Source: Actinotalea soli
GTDB lineage: Bacteria; Actinomycetota; Actinomycetes; Actinomycetales; Cellulomonadaceae
DNA: 64,000 nucleotides
Assembly (NCBI RefSeq): GCF_017565425.1
Contig: NZ_JAGEMK010000010.1
Coordinates: forward strand, 1-64,000
Direction: 5' to 3'
Shown one piece after another: positions 34,938 to 45,806 of this stretch (positions within the stretch are counted from its first letter, which is position 1; every line of letters begins with the position of its first letter). The notes below the pieces were generated by a model. The model did no database searches, was not told the origin of the DNA, and saw only the letters and a list, made by a program, of their open reading frames with translations. A program made the translations under genes and the position numbers.

Positions 34938-36181
34938 GCGGCTGGACGACCGTCCGCGTGGTGGCAGCACGGGAGATCACCGTCAAGCTCCGGGACAAGG
35001 CCTTCCTCGGGTCGACCCTGTTCCTGCTGCTGCTCGTGATCGCCGCGACCGTGATCCCGGTGCTGATCTCGAACCAGACCCCGAGCATCAGGGTCGCGGT
35101 GCAGGGGCAGGCCGCGGCCGAGGTGGTCGAGCGCGCCGCGGAGCTCGGCGCCGAGGCGCAGCAGCCCGACGCCGACCTGCCACCGGCCCTGCTGATGCTC
35201 GGCGCCCCCGGTCTGCCCGCGGCGGACGTCACGGCCGTCGAGGTCGAGCCCGAGGGGGACGCCGCGGCCCTCGTGGAGTCGGGGGACGTCGCCGCAGCCC
35301 TGCTCGGGGAGCGGATCACCGACCTGCGTCTGGTCGGCTCCGAGGCGGTGCCGGTCGAGCTCGAGGCCCTGGTCCGGGCGGCGGCCAACGAGGTCCAGGT
35401 CGCGGGCGCGGCGGCCGAGGCGGGCCTGAGCGCGGCCGAGGTGCGGTCCCTGACCACCCCGGCGACCCCCGAGGTCGTGCTCCTCGACGCGCAGCCGGCG
35501 AGCGTCGTGCCCCCGCAGCTGCTCGTGCTGCTCTTCGCCTTCCTCTTCTACCTCTCGGTGCTGACCTTCGGCATGTCGATCGCGCAGAGCGTGGTCGAGG
35601 AGAAGCAGTCCCGGGTGGTCGAGCTGCTGGTCGCGGCGGTCCCGGTGCGATGGCTGCTGGCCGGCAAGGTGCTGGGCAACACCCTGATGGCCGTGGGGCA
35701 GATCGTGGTGATCCTGGGGGCCGGTCTGCTCGCCGCGACCCTCGCGGGGCAGGGCCGGCTGGTCGAGGTGGTGCTCGGGGCCTCGGGCTGGTTCGTCCTG
35801 TTCTTCCTGCTCGGCTTCACCATGCTCGCCTGCCTGTGGGCGGCGGCGGGGGCCCTGGCCTCGAGGGTCGAGGACCTCAACTCCACCACGATCTTCATGC
35901 AGGTCCTGGTGATCGCCCCGTTCTTCGCGGCCATCTTCGCGATCGACCCGGGCCCGACGCAGCGGGTGCTCTCCTACGTGCCGTTCACCGCCCCGCTGCT
36001 CATGCCCGCGCGCGTGGTGCTCGACAACGCCGAGCCCTGGGAGCCCGTGGTCGCGGCGCTGGTCGTGCTGGGCACGGCCGGGCTCTTCGTCGTCCTCGGG
36101 ACGCGGCTCTACGAGCGGTCCGTGCTGCACACCGCCTCCCGCCTCACGGCCCGGGACGCCTGGCGTCGAGGCCTCCGGTGA
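34934..36181 (+). CDS. ABC-2 type exporter permease (NatB-like)
   Basis: A 415-residue membrane protein. One N-terminal helix (about 29-49) precedes a large extracytoplasmic loop (about 50-190). Five further helices follow, with VEEKQSRVVELLVAAVPVRWLLAGKVLG between the second and third, the ABC-2/NatB hallmark. Start and stop overlap both neighbours (ATGA with the ATPase, GTGA with the methyltransferase), so three genes form one transcript. Substrate unknown. Confidence 0.9.
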   Translation: MSGWTTVRVVAAREITVKLRDKAFLGSTLFLLLLVIAATVIPVLISNQTPSIRVAVQGQAAAEVVERAAELGAEAQQPDADLPPALLMLGAPGLPAADVTAVEVEPEGDAAALVESGDVAAALLGERITDLRLVGSEAVPVELEALVRAAANEVQVAGAAAEAGLSAAEVRSLTTPATPEVVLLDAQPASVVPPQLLVLLFAFLFYLSVLTFGMSIAQSVVEEKQSRVVELLVAAVPVRWLLAGKVLGNTLMAVGQIVVILGAGLLAATLAGQGRLVEVVLGASGWFVLFFLLGFTMLACLWAAAGALASRVEDLNSTTIFMQVLVIAPFFAAIFAIDPGPTQRVLSYVPFTAPLLMPARVVLDNAEPWEPVVAALVVLGTAGLFVVLGTRLYERSVLHTASRLTARDAWRRGLR

Positions 36182-36834
36182 CGGGTTCCGTGGAGGGGCC
36201 CGCGGCGGTCAAGGACGAGGAGGTCGGGGTCGGCCCCTGGCCGGGCGGTCCTGAGGCGTGGCCGGCGCTCGAGGTCGACGGCGCCCTGCGCTACGACGTC
36301 GAGCTCCTCGAGCACGGGGACCGCCGCAACGTGGTCGACGAGTACCGCTACTGGACGGTCGAGGCGATCGTCCACGACCTCGACACCCGACGGCACCCCT
36401 TCCACGTCGCGATCGAGAACTGGGCGCACGACCTCAACATCGGCTCGGTGGTCCGCACCGCGAACGCCTTCGCCGCGGCCGAGGTGCACGTGGTGGGCCG
36501 ACGCCGGTGGAACCGCCGCGGGGCCATGGTCACCGATCGCTACCAGCACCTGCGGCACCACCCCGAGATCGCCGACCTGACGGCCTGGGCCGAGGAGGCG
36601 GGGCTGCCCGTGCTCGGCATCGACAACCTGCCGGGATCGGTGGCCCTCGAGGGGTACGCGCTGCCGCGGGCCTGCGTCCTCCTCCTGGGCCAGGAGGGTA
36701 CGGGGTTGTCGGAGGCCGCGCGGGCCGCGTGCCAGGACGTCCTGCACATCCGCCAGTTCGGCTCGACCCGGTCGATCAACGCCGGGGCTGCGGCGGCGAT
36801 CGCGATGCACACCTGGGTGGTCCAGCACGCCTGA
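36178..36834 (+). CDS. SpoU/TrmH-family RNA ribose methyltransferase
   Basis: A 218-residue SPOUT enzyme. Motif 1 is IENWAHDLNIGSVVRTANAFAAAEVHVVG (about 79-107). Motif 2 is CVLLLGQEGTGLSEAARAAC, and motif 3 is HIRQFGSTRSINAGAAAAIAMHTW, the knotted SAM site. The N-terminal 60 residues are acidic and not part of the catalytic fold. Members 2'-O-methylate tRNA or rRNA; the target cannot be told. The GTG at 36178 overlaps the exporter permease stop. Genes like this commonly sit just upstream of fructose-bisphosphate aldolase in Micrococcales, as here. Confidence 0.88.
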   Translation: MTGSVEGPAAVKDEEVGVGPWPGGPEAWPALEVDGALRYDVELLEHGDRRNVVDEYRYWTVEAIVHDLDTRRHPFHVAIENWAHDLNIGSVVRTANAFAAAEVHVVGRRRWNRRGAMVTDRYQHLRHHPEIADLTAWAEEAGLPVLGIDNLPGSVALEGYALPRACVLLLGQEGTGLSEAARAACQDVLHIRQFGSTRSINAGAAAAIAMHTWVVQHA

Positions 36835-36962
36835 ACCGGCGGTCTGCCGCGGTTCCGCCGGCCTCGCGGCCCGCGCGCCACCGGGCGGGAGGTCCCGACG
36901 CGACGGGGTCGATCCGTGCCACCATGGGACCGAAAACCACCCCACTCACCGCAGGAGACCCC

Positions 36963-37985
<1,023 letters not shown>

Positions 37986-38002
37986 GTCCTCCGCCTGACG
38001 CG

Positions 38003-38042
38003 CGAACGGCGCCGTCGCACCTCGGTGCGGCGGCGCCGTTCG
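38003..38042 (+). terminator. Strong hairpin terminator after fbaA
   Basis: CGAACGGCGCCG pairs with CGGCGCCGTTCG around an inner CGCAC/GTGCG stem, giving about 17 pairs. It lies 17 bases after the aldolase stop and ahead of the convergent STAS gene. Confidence 0.75.
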
Positions 38043-38090
38043 TCGTCCGGGGCAGCCTCTCGCCTCAGGCCGAGCTGCCGGTGGGGTGCC

Positions 38091-38576
38091 TCAGGCGACG
38101 TCGTCCGGCCCGACGGGCGACTGCCGTCCGCCGGGGCCGATGGTGGGCAGGCCGTGGTCCGGGGCGGTGACCGGGGCCGCGTCCTCCTGGCCCTCGGGCA
38201 CCACGTCGAGGAGCTCTCCGATGCGCGTGACCTCGAGCAGGAAGAGCACGGTCTCGGGGGCGTGGATGATCCGCACCCGGTCGGTGACCCGGGTCGCGAG
38301 CCGCGCCAGGAAGGCGATGCCCGAGGAGTCCATGAAGGTGACGTGCTGGGCGTCGACCTCGATCGGCAGACCGGTGGACTCGGCGTCGGCCGTGGCCTCG
38401 GCGAGGTCGGGCCCCAGGTCGGCGTCCACCTCGCCCGAGAGCACGATGCGGGTGCGGTCCGAGTGCACGATGACGTGGACCGAGCCCGGCTCTGAGCCGC
38501 CGGTCCCTGAGCCTGAGGTCGAGGCGTGTCCCGCCTCGGTGGGCCGAGCCCCCGAGCGGCTGTTAACGTCGCGCAC
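38091..38576 (-). CDS. STAS-domain anti-sigma antagonist with extended ends
   Basis: A 161-residue protein. A Ser/Gly-rich N-terminal tail (about 1-30) precedes an STAS domain. That domain contains RIVLSGEVDADLGPDLAEA and VTFMDSSGIAFLARL, with the phosphorylatable Ser in DSSGIAFL. A Pro/Gly/Asp-rich tail follows. The GTG at 38576 has GGAG upstream. It is divergent from the PP2C phosphatase gene, its probable dephosphorylating partner, and is one of three STAS genes in the window (2161, 38091, 40910). Confidence 0.88.
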   Translation of the reverse strand: MRDVNSRSGARPTEAGHASTSGSGTGGSEPGSVHVIVHSDRTRIVLSGEVDADLGPDLAEATADAESTGLPIEVDAQHVTFMDSSGIAFLARLATRVTDRVRIIHAPETVLFLLEVTRIGELLDVVPEGQEDAAPVTAPDHGLPTIGPGGRQSPVGPDDVA

Positions 38577-38687
38577 GTCGTTCTCCTCGGTCTCTGACCC
38601 GTGCCGCCCCGGTGGGCTGCCGCGGACCGTGGGGTCTATCGGTCCCACGACGGGTCTGGTCCGAACGCTAGACGATCGGAGGGTGTG

Positions 38688-40832
38688 GTGGTCAACTCCG
38701 TCCCGCCTGGTCACGGCGTGTTTCCGCCGGACGCCGTCCTGGACGACCTCGCGGAGGTCCGGGACCGGGCCCTGCACGCGACCGACGTGGCCGTCATGAT
38801 GACCGACGCGCGGGCCGTCGGGAGCCCGATCGTCTGGGTCAACGAGGCCTTCTGCCGCATCACCGGCTACTCGGCCGAGGAGGTGCTCGGACGCGACCCG
38901 AGCCTGCTGCACGGCCCGGGCACCGACCGCGACGCCGCGCGCACCCTGGGCCTGGCCGTCCAGGAGGGGCGGCACGCCACGGCGACGGTCCTCAACTACC
39001 GCAAGGACGGCACCACCTTCTGGAACCAGGTCTCGGTCTCCCCGGTGCCTGACGCCGACGGTGAGATCAGCCACTGGGTCGGCATCCAGGTGGACGTGAC
39101 CGCGCAGGTGCAGCACGCCGACGCCCAGCAGAGCTCGATCGAGGCCGAGCGCCGGACCCGGTCCGGGCTGGCGATCGTGGCGCAGGTCTCGGACCTGCTC
39201 GTCGACCTCGAGGCGCCCGCCATGCTCCGCGAGATCACGGTGCTCCTGCGCCGCGTGGTCGCCTGGTCCGGCTTCTTCCTCGACGACGGCGGGCTGCGGC
39301 CGGCGCTGGGCATCGACGTCGGTGCCCTCGACACGGCCCCCGCGACCCGTGGGCGGCGTGGTCGTGGCGGCCAGGTCGGGGCCGGCACCGCCCCTCGGGA
39401 CGAGGTCCAGGACCTCCTGGACGGGCTCGCGGAGGGCCCGCTCCGGCTCGACCTCGACGCCGACGATCCCGGTCCGACCACCGCATGGCTCGTCGAGCAC
39501 CTCCGCTCGGGCCCCGCGGGGCTGCCCGAGCCGCCGCGCCACGTCGTCGTGCACGTGGTGCCGGGGCGTCGGCGCAACCCCGGTCTGCTGGTCTCTGTCC
39601 CGCAGACCTCGGACCTCGACGAGACCGCGCACGCGGTGCTCGGCCTCGTGGCGCGGCGCGTGGGGATGGCGGTCGAGAACGTCCGCCTCTACGCCCGCGA
39701 GCACGGCCTGGCGGAGGCCCTGCAGCGCGCGATGCTGCCCGAGCAGGACGACGTCAAGGACCTGGACGTCTGGACCTACTACGCCCCGAGCTCGGCCCAC
39801 GCACAGGTCGGCGGCGACTGGTACGACGTGCTGCAGGTCGCCGAGGACCAGGTCGCCGTGGTCATCGGGGACGTCGTGGGCCACGACGTCGAAGCTGCCG
39901 CGGCGATGGGTCAGCTGCGTTCGGTGGTCCGCTCCTACGCCCACGAGATGGCCGAGCCCGGGGTGGTGCTCGACCGGGTCGACAAGCTCGTGGCGGGCAT
40001 GCGGATCCCTCGCTCGGCGAGCCTGGTCCTGGCCACCCTCGTGCGGGACGAGGAGGGGTGGCTGCTGCGGTACTCGCGTGCCGGGCACCTGCCGCCCCTC
40101 GTCGTCCGCCAGGACGAGGTGACCAGGCTCGACGGCGCGGGCGGTGCCCTGGTGGGCTTCGGCAGCCGCGCGCGCGAGACCTCCGCCTACCGGTTGCGGC
40201 CGGGGGACGTCCTCCTGCTCTACACCGACGGGTTGATCGAGCGTCGTGACCGCGGTCAGCGCGAGGGGCTCGCAGCCCTGGAGGAGGTCTCGACCGGCCT
40301 GCACGGGCATGACGCCGCCGGGGCCGGTGAGGTGCTGCTCTCCCGCCTGGCCGACAGCCCCGAGGACGACGTCGCGGTCGTGGTCGTGCGCGTGCCGGAC
40401 CCCGAGAGCGAGGCGGCCCCGGCGGCCGGGACCCCGCGACGTCGCCGCTGGTCCCTGCCGAGCGAGGCGAGCTCGATCGCCCGCGCCCGGCAGGCCGTGC
40501 TGCGCTCGTGCCAGGCCTGGGACATCCCTGGTGGGCCGAGTGCTGAGCTGGTGGTCTCGGAGATGGTCGCCAACGCCGTCCTGCACGGGTGGGGGCACGT
40601 GGTGCTGCGCCTGTACGACACGGGCCAGGGCCTGCGCATCGAGGTCGAGGACTCCAACCCCGCCCCGCCCGTGGCCACGGACGGGCACCCGGGTCGCGTC
40701 GGGGGCTACGGAATGCGCATCGTCGAGCGGCTCGCCGACTGGGGCTGGCGGCCGAGCGGCTCGGGGAAGCTCGTCTGGGCGCGGGTGCACCCGGTGCCGA
40801 TCAGCAGCGCACGCGGGCGGCGCGAGGGCTGA
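38688..40832 (+). CDS. PAS(LOV-like)-GAF-PP2C phosphatase with C-terminal GHKL ATPase
   Basis: A 714-residue signalling protein with both halves of an anti-sigma switch. A PAS domain (about 25-140) has strong LOV-type features (VNEAFCRITGYSAEEVLGR, LNYRKDGTTFWNQ, GIQVDVT), but the LOV cysteine position is Pro71 (GRDPSLL). A divergent GAF-like region (about 160-335) follows. The SpoIIE/PP2C phosphatase (about 343-565) carries VGGDWYDV, GDVVGHD and a terminal EDDVAVVVV metal Asp pair. The GHKL ATPase (about 590-705) has N box SEMVANAVLHG. It probably dephosphorylates one or both flanking STAS proteins and may rephosphorylate them. The GTG at 38688 has GGAGG five bases upstream; the GTG at 38685 is an alternative. 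Confidence 0.9.
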   Translation: MVNSVPPGHGVFPPDAVLDDLAEVRDRALHATDVAVMMTDARAVGSPIVWVNEAFCRITGYSAEEVLGRDPSLLHGPGTDRDAARTLGLAVQEGRHATATVLNYRKDGTTFWNQVSVSPVPDADGEISHWVGIQVDVTAQVQHADAQQSSIEAERRTRSGLAIVAQVSDLLVDLEAPAMLREITVLLRRVVAWSGFFLDDGGLRPALGIDVGALDTAPATRGRRGRGGQVGAGTAPRDEVQDLLDGLAEGPLRLDLDADDPGPTTAWLVEHLRSGPAGLPEPPRHVVVHVVPGRRRNPGLLVSVPQTSDLDETAHAVLGLVARRVGMAVENVRLYAREHGLAEALQRAMLPEQDDVKDLDVWTYYAPSSAHAQVGGDWYDVLQVAEDQVAVVIGDVVGHDVEAAAAMGQLRSVVRSYAHEMAEPGVVLDRVDKLVAGMRIPRSASLVLATLVRDEEGWLLRYSRAGHLPPLVVRQDEVTRLDGAGGALVGFGSRARETSAYRLRPGDVLLLYTDGLIERRDRGQREGLAALEEVSTGLHGHDAAGAGEVLLSRLADSPEDDVAVVVVRVPDPESEAAPAAGTPRRRRWSLPSEASSIARARQAVLRSCQAWDIPGGPSAELVVSEMVANAVLHGWGHVVLRLYDTGQGLRIEVEDSNPAPPVATDGHPGRVGGYGMRIVERLADWGWRPSGSGKLVWARVHPVPISSARGRREG

Positions 40833-40909
40833 GGCGGTTCGTCGGGCCTGCGGAGGCCCTGCGTGCGGGGCCCCCGTGCGGCGGCCCTGCGTGCGGGGCC
40901 CTGGGGGGC

Positions 40910-41251
40910 CTAGGTGCTGGCGACGACGGTCTCGGGCGGGCAGACGTGCTCGTCGTCGATCCGGAACAGGTCGAGGGCGCCGCACACCTCGAGGACGAAG
41001 AGGTCGCGGTCGTCGCAGCCGCGCAGCACGGTGGCCCCGCCCCGCTTGCGGCCCGCGTCGGCGAGGGAGATGAGGAAGGCCGCGCCGGTCGAGTCCATGA
41101 AGGTCACGCCGCACATGTCGATCACCAGGAGCTGGCGGCGCAGCCCGGTGACCCGCGCGGTGATCTCGGGGAACTGCGTGCGCTCGCTCAGGTCGAGGTC
41201 TCCCGAGACGACGATCGTCGTGGTCGCGGCGGACATCGAGATCTCGATCAT
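40910..41251 (-). CDS. STAS-domain anti-sigma antagonist
   Basis: A 113-residue STAS protein. TTIVVSGDLDLSERTQF is the first strand pair, and VTFMDSTGAAFL carries Thr after Ser (DSTG), a common variant of the phosphorylation loop. It faces the end of the PP2C phosphatase gene (convergent) and likely belongs to the same partner-switching module. ATG 41251 is used; ATG 41236 (MSAATTT) is possible. The 40833-40909 gap has short GCGTGCGGGGCCC direct repeats but no clear signal. Confidence 0.85.
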   Translation of the reverse strand: MIEISMSAATTTIVVSGDLDLSERTQFPEITARVTGLRRQLLVIDMCGVTFMDSTGAAFLISLADAGRKRGGATVLRGCDDRDLFVLEVCGALDLFRIDDEHVCPPETVVAST

Positions 41252-41360
41252 GGGGGGAGCGGCTCTCTCGAGGGGTGGCCCCGTTCAGGGGCCGTCGTCG
41301 ACCCTACCCACGGGGTGCCTGTGGTGCACCTCCACCCCGAGGGGGTCCAGGATGGGGGGC

Positions 41361-41795
41361 ATGGAGAACCTGCTCGGCGGTCCGCCGCCCACCCTGCTGC
41401 CGACCGACCACCCCGACGTCGCCGCTCGGGAGTCCCTCGCGGCAGGGGCGACGGTCCGTGAGGTCGTCCCGCAGCAGCCGGCCTCCTCGTTGCTCTGGGC
41501 GCTGCTGGCCGAGGAGGCCCTGGCTGCTGAGGGCTCGGACCTCGACGGTGCCGTCGCGGCCTACGCCTACGCGCGCACCGGCTACCACCGGGGCCTGGAC
41601 GCCCTGCGCCGCGCGGGCTGGCGCGGGACCGGCCCGGTGCCGGTCGACCACGAGCCCAACCAGGGGTTCCTGCGGGCCCTGCTGGCTCTGGCCGAGGCCG
41701 CAGGGCGGATCGGCGAGGCGCCCGAGGCCGAGCGGTGCCAGGCCCTGCTCGCCGACTGCGGCACCTCGGTCGACGAGGTCACCGCCCTGCGCTGA
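41361..41795 (+). CDS. DUF3151 family protein
   Basis: A 144-residue cytoplasmic protein of the actinobacterial DUF3151 family. It is recognised by NLLGGPPPTLLP at the N terminus, EVVPQQPASSLLWALLAEEAL, AYAYARTGYHRGLDALRRAGWRG and VPVDHEPNQGFLRALLALAEAA. Function unknown; the all-helical, TPR-like sequence suggests a binding role. In actinobacteria it commonly neighbours purA and the aldolase gene, as here. ATG 41361 has AGGATGGGGGG upstream; ATG 41352 is a weaker option. Confidence 0.88.
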   Translation: MENLLGGPPPTLLPTDHPDVAARESLAAGATVREVVPQQPASSLLWALLAEEALAAEGSDLDGAVAAYAYARTGYHRGLDALRRAGWRGTGPVPVDHEPNQGFLRALLALAEAAGRIGEAPEAERCQALLADCGTSVDEVTALR

Positions 41796-41812
41796 CCGCT
41801 GCGTGCCGGTGA

Positions 41813-43213
<1,401 letters not shown>

Positions 43214-43216
43214 GCC

Positions 43217-44557
43217 GTGCGGATCCTCGTCATCGGCTCGGGCGCCCGTGAGCACGCCATCATCCGGTCGCTGGCCAGCGGCGCCGTCCCCGGCCCGACC
43301 GAGGTCACCCCGGCCGTGATCGGCGAGAACGACCCCGAGGTGCTCGACGGCCACGTGGCGAGCGGGCACGAGCTGCACGCGGCCCCGGGGAACCCCGGGA
43401 TCGCGTCGCTCGCGACCCTGCATGAGGTCGATCCGCTCGACGGCGCCGCGGTCGCCGGCCTCGCGGTCGAGCTCGGGGCGGACCTCGTCGTCGTCGGGCC
43501 CGAGGCGCCGTTGGTCGCCGGGGTGGCCGACGCGGTGCGCGAGGCGGGGGTGCCCTGCTTCGGCCCGAGCGCCGCGGCCGCCGCCCTCGAGGGGTCCAAG
43601 GCCTTCGCCAAGGAGGTCATGGCCGCCGCCGAGGTCCCGACGGCCATGGCCCACGTGTGCACCGACCTCGGGCAGGTGGGCGAGGCCCTCGACGCCTTCG
43701 GCCCGCCCTACGTGGTCAAGGACGACGGGCTCGCCGCGGGCAAGGGCGTGGTCGTCACCGAGGACCGTGACGAGGCCCTCAGCCACGCCGAGCGCTGCCT
43801 CGCGCGGGGTGCCGGTGCGGCCGTGGTCATCGAGGAGTTCCTCGACGGGCCCGAGATCTCCCTGTTCTGCCTCAGCGACGGGCGGACCGTGGTGCCCCTG
43901 GCCCCCGCGCAGGACTTCAAGCGGGCCCTGGACGGGGACGAGGGCCCCAACACGGGCGGCATGGGCGCGTACTCCCCGTTGCCCTGGGCCCCGGAGGACC
44001 TGGTCGAGGAGGTCGTGGCGCGGGTCGCCCAGCCGACGGTCGACGAGATGTTCCGGCGGGGGACCCCCTTCGCCGGGGTGCTGTACTGCGGGCTCGCGCT
44101 CACCTCGCGCGGGCTGCGGGTCATCGAGTTCAACGCCCGGTTCGGGGACCCCGAGACCCAGGTGGTGCTCGCGCGTCTCGCCTCGCCGCTGTGCGAGGAG
44201 CTGCTCGCGGCCGCGACCGGTCGACTCGACGAGCAGCCCCCGCTGCGCTGGTCCGAGGACGCTGCCGTGACCGTCGTGGTCGCTGCCCACGGCTACCCGG
44301 GCGCGGTCCGGGCGGGGGACGAGATCGAGGGCGTGGCCGCGGCTGAGGCCCTGCCCGGGGTGCACGTGCTGCACGCCGGGACCGCTCAGGCCGAGGACGG
44401 CCCGCTCGTCTCGGCCGGGGGCCGCGTGCTCTCCGTGGTCGGCACCGGCCCCGACCTCGCGGCCGCCCGCGAGTCGGCCTACACGGGGATCGACCAGATC
44501 TCCCTGCGCGGCTCGCACCACCGCACCGACATCGCCACCCACCTGCCCACCCCCTGA
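43217..44557 (+). CDS. purD: Phosphoribosylamine-glycine ligase
   Basis: A 446-residue ATP-grasp enzyme forming glycinamide ribonucleotide in purine synthesis. It opens with RILVIGSGAREHAI. VVVGPEAPLVAGVAD, FGPSAAAAALEGSKAFAK, VVKDDGLAAGKGVVV, TGGMGAYSPLP and VIEFNARFGDPETQ mark the expected domains. An extra segment (TEVTPAVIGENDPEVLDGHVASG, about residues 27-49) is inserted near the N terminus between the first strand and the NPGI region; it is unusual but in frame. GTG start three bases after purA. The stop is followed by C-rich TGACCCCAC repeats and a repeat doublet. Confidence 0.95.
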   Translation: MRILVIGSGAREHAIIRSLASGAVPGPTEVTPAVIGENDPEVLDGHVASGHELHAAPGNPGIASLATLHEVDPLDGAAVAGLAVELGADLVVVGPEAPLVAGVADAVREAGVPCFGPSAAAAALEGSKAFAKEVMAAAEVPTAMAHVCTDLGQVGEALDAFGPPYVVKDDGLAAGKGVVVTEDRDEALSHAERCLARGAGAAVVIEEFLDGPEISLFCLSDGRTVVPLAPAQDFKRALDGDEGPNTGGMGAYSPLPWAPEDLVEEVVARVAQPTVDEMFRRGTPFAGVLYCGLALTSRGLRVIEFNARFGDPETQVVLARLASPLCEELLAAATGRLDEQPPLRWSEDAAVTVVVAAHGYPGAVRAGDEIEGVAAAEALPGVHVLHAGTAQAEDGPLVSAGGRVLSVVGTGPDLAAARESAYTGIDQISLRGSHHRTDIATHLPTP

Positions 44558-44582
44558 CCCCACCCCCTGACCCCACCCCCAT

Positions 44583-44693
44583 CTCGTGTCAGACGCTGGG
44601 ATACCCAGGGCATCCCCACGTTCTGACACGAGCGCCCACCGATCTCGTGTCAGACGCTGGGATACCCAGGGCATCCCCACGTTCTGACACGAG
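44583..44693 (+). repeat. Palindromic 50-bp repeat doublet, type B, identical units
   Basis: Units 44583-44632 and 44644-44693 are identical over all 50 bases and separated by 11 bases (CGCCCACCGAT). Each contains arms CTCGTGTCAGA/TCTGACACGAG and an inner CTGGGATACCCAG palindrome. It sits between purD and purC, in the same polarity as the doublet at 57419 upstream of purS. Confidence 0.92.
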
Positions 44694-44756
44694 GGTGGGT
44701 CTTCAGGGGGTGACACGGTGGCGGGGGAGGCGGGCGGCGGTGGGAGACTGGCGCGC

Positions 44757-45689
44757 ATGACGACGGCACCTGAGCTGGCTGGTTGGCTGCACACCTACTC
44801 GGGCAAGGTCCGTGACCTGTACGTCCCCGAGCCCGGCAGCCCTGCGGCCCTCGCTCACGGCGACGTCGTCCTGGTGGTCGCGAGCGACCGGATCAGCGCC
44901 TACGACCACGTGCTCTCGACCCCCGTGCCCGGCAAGGGCGTGGTGCTCACCCAGCTGAGCCTGTGGTGGTTCGGCCAGCTCGCGGACCTGGTGCCCAACC
45001 ACGTGGTGACGGCCGAGGTGGCGCCCGACGGCGTGCCGCCCGAGGTCGCGGGCCGCGCCATGGTCTGCCGCCGGCTCACGATGTTCCCCGTCGAGTGCGT
45101 GGCCCGTGGCTACCTCACCGGCTCGGGGCTCGTCGAGTACCGCGCGACCGGCGAGGTCACCGGCATCCCGCTGCCGGCGGGACTGGTCGACGGCTCGCGC
45201 CTGCCCGAGCCGATCTTCACCCCGGCGACCAAGGCCGAGGTCGGCGAGCACGACGAGAACGTCAGCATCGACGTGGTCGCCGCGCAGCTGGGCTGGGCCG
45301 AGGCGGAGGAGCTGCGCACGCTGACCCTCGCCGTCTACGGCCGGGCCGAGGCCGTGGCGCGTGAGCGGGGGGTGATCCTGGCGGACACCAAGCTCGAGTT
45401 CGGGCGGGAGAGCCAGGGGCCCGACGCCGGGACCGTGGTGCTCGGTGACGAGGTGCTGACCCCGGACTCCTCCCGGTTCTGGCCCGCGGACGGGTGGGAG
45501 CCCGGGCGGGCGCAGCCGAGCTTCGACAAGCAGTTCGTCCGCGACTGGCTGACCTCACCGGCCTCGGGCTGGGACCGCGCCTCGGACACCGCGCCGCCGC
45601 CGCTGCCCGCGGAGGTGGTCGAGCGGACCCGCGACCGGTACCTCGACGCGTACCGCCGTCTGACCGGCGCAGACCTCGTCCTGCCCTGA
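44757..45689 (+). CDS. purC: Phosphoribosylaminoimidazole-succinocarboxamide synthase
   Basis: A 310-residue SAICAR synthetase. Motifs are TYSGKVRDLY near the N terminus, LVVASDRISAYDHVL, CRRLTMFPVECVARGYLTGSGL, ADTKLEFG and a C-terminal PSFDKQFVRDWL. The 300-residue length is the actinobacterial/yeast-like form rather than the 237-residue E. coli type. ATG 44757 with GGGAG upstream. Separated from purD by a repeat doublet, and from purS-purQ by about 12 kb of unrelated genes. Confidence 0.97.
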   Translation: MTTAPELAGWLHTYSGKVRDLYVPEPGSPAALAHGDVVLVVASDRISAYDHVLSTPVPGKGVVLTQLSLWWFGQLADLVPNHVVTAEVAPDGVPPEVAGRAMVCRRLTMFPVECVARGYLTGSGLVEYRATGEVTGIPLPAGLVDGSRLPEPIFTPATKAEVGEHDENVSIDVVAAQLGWAEAEELRTLTLAVYGRAEAVARERGVILADTKLEFGRESQGPDAGTVVLGDEVLTPDSSRFWPADGWEPGRAQPSFDKQFVRDWLTSPASGWDRASDTAPPPLPAEVVERTRDRYLDAYRRLTGADLVLP

Positions 45690-45748
45690 CCCATCGGCGA
45701 GCGTGTGACCCAGGTCACCGGCCCCCGATGAGATGAGGGGTACCTTCC

Positions 45749-45767
45749 TTAGGTTTGCCTATGCTCT
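45749..45767. promoter_or_regulatory. IdeR/DtxR-type iron box
   Basis: TTAGGTTTGCCTATGCTCT matches about 14 of 19 positions of the TTAGGTTAGSCTAACCTAA consensus. It overlaps TATGCT (45760-45765), a likely -10 box of the siderophore-interacting protein gene starting at 45807. Iron-loaded IdeR/DtxR would repress the gene. Confidence 0.75.
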
Positions 45768-45806
45768 ACTGGCAGGGCCCGAGCACGTGCCGTCCTGAGG
45801 AGCCGT

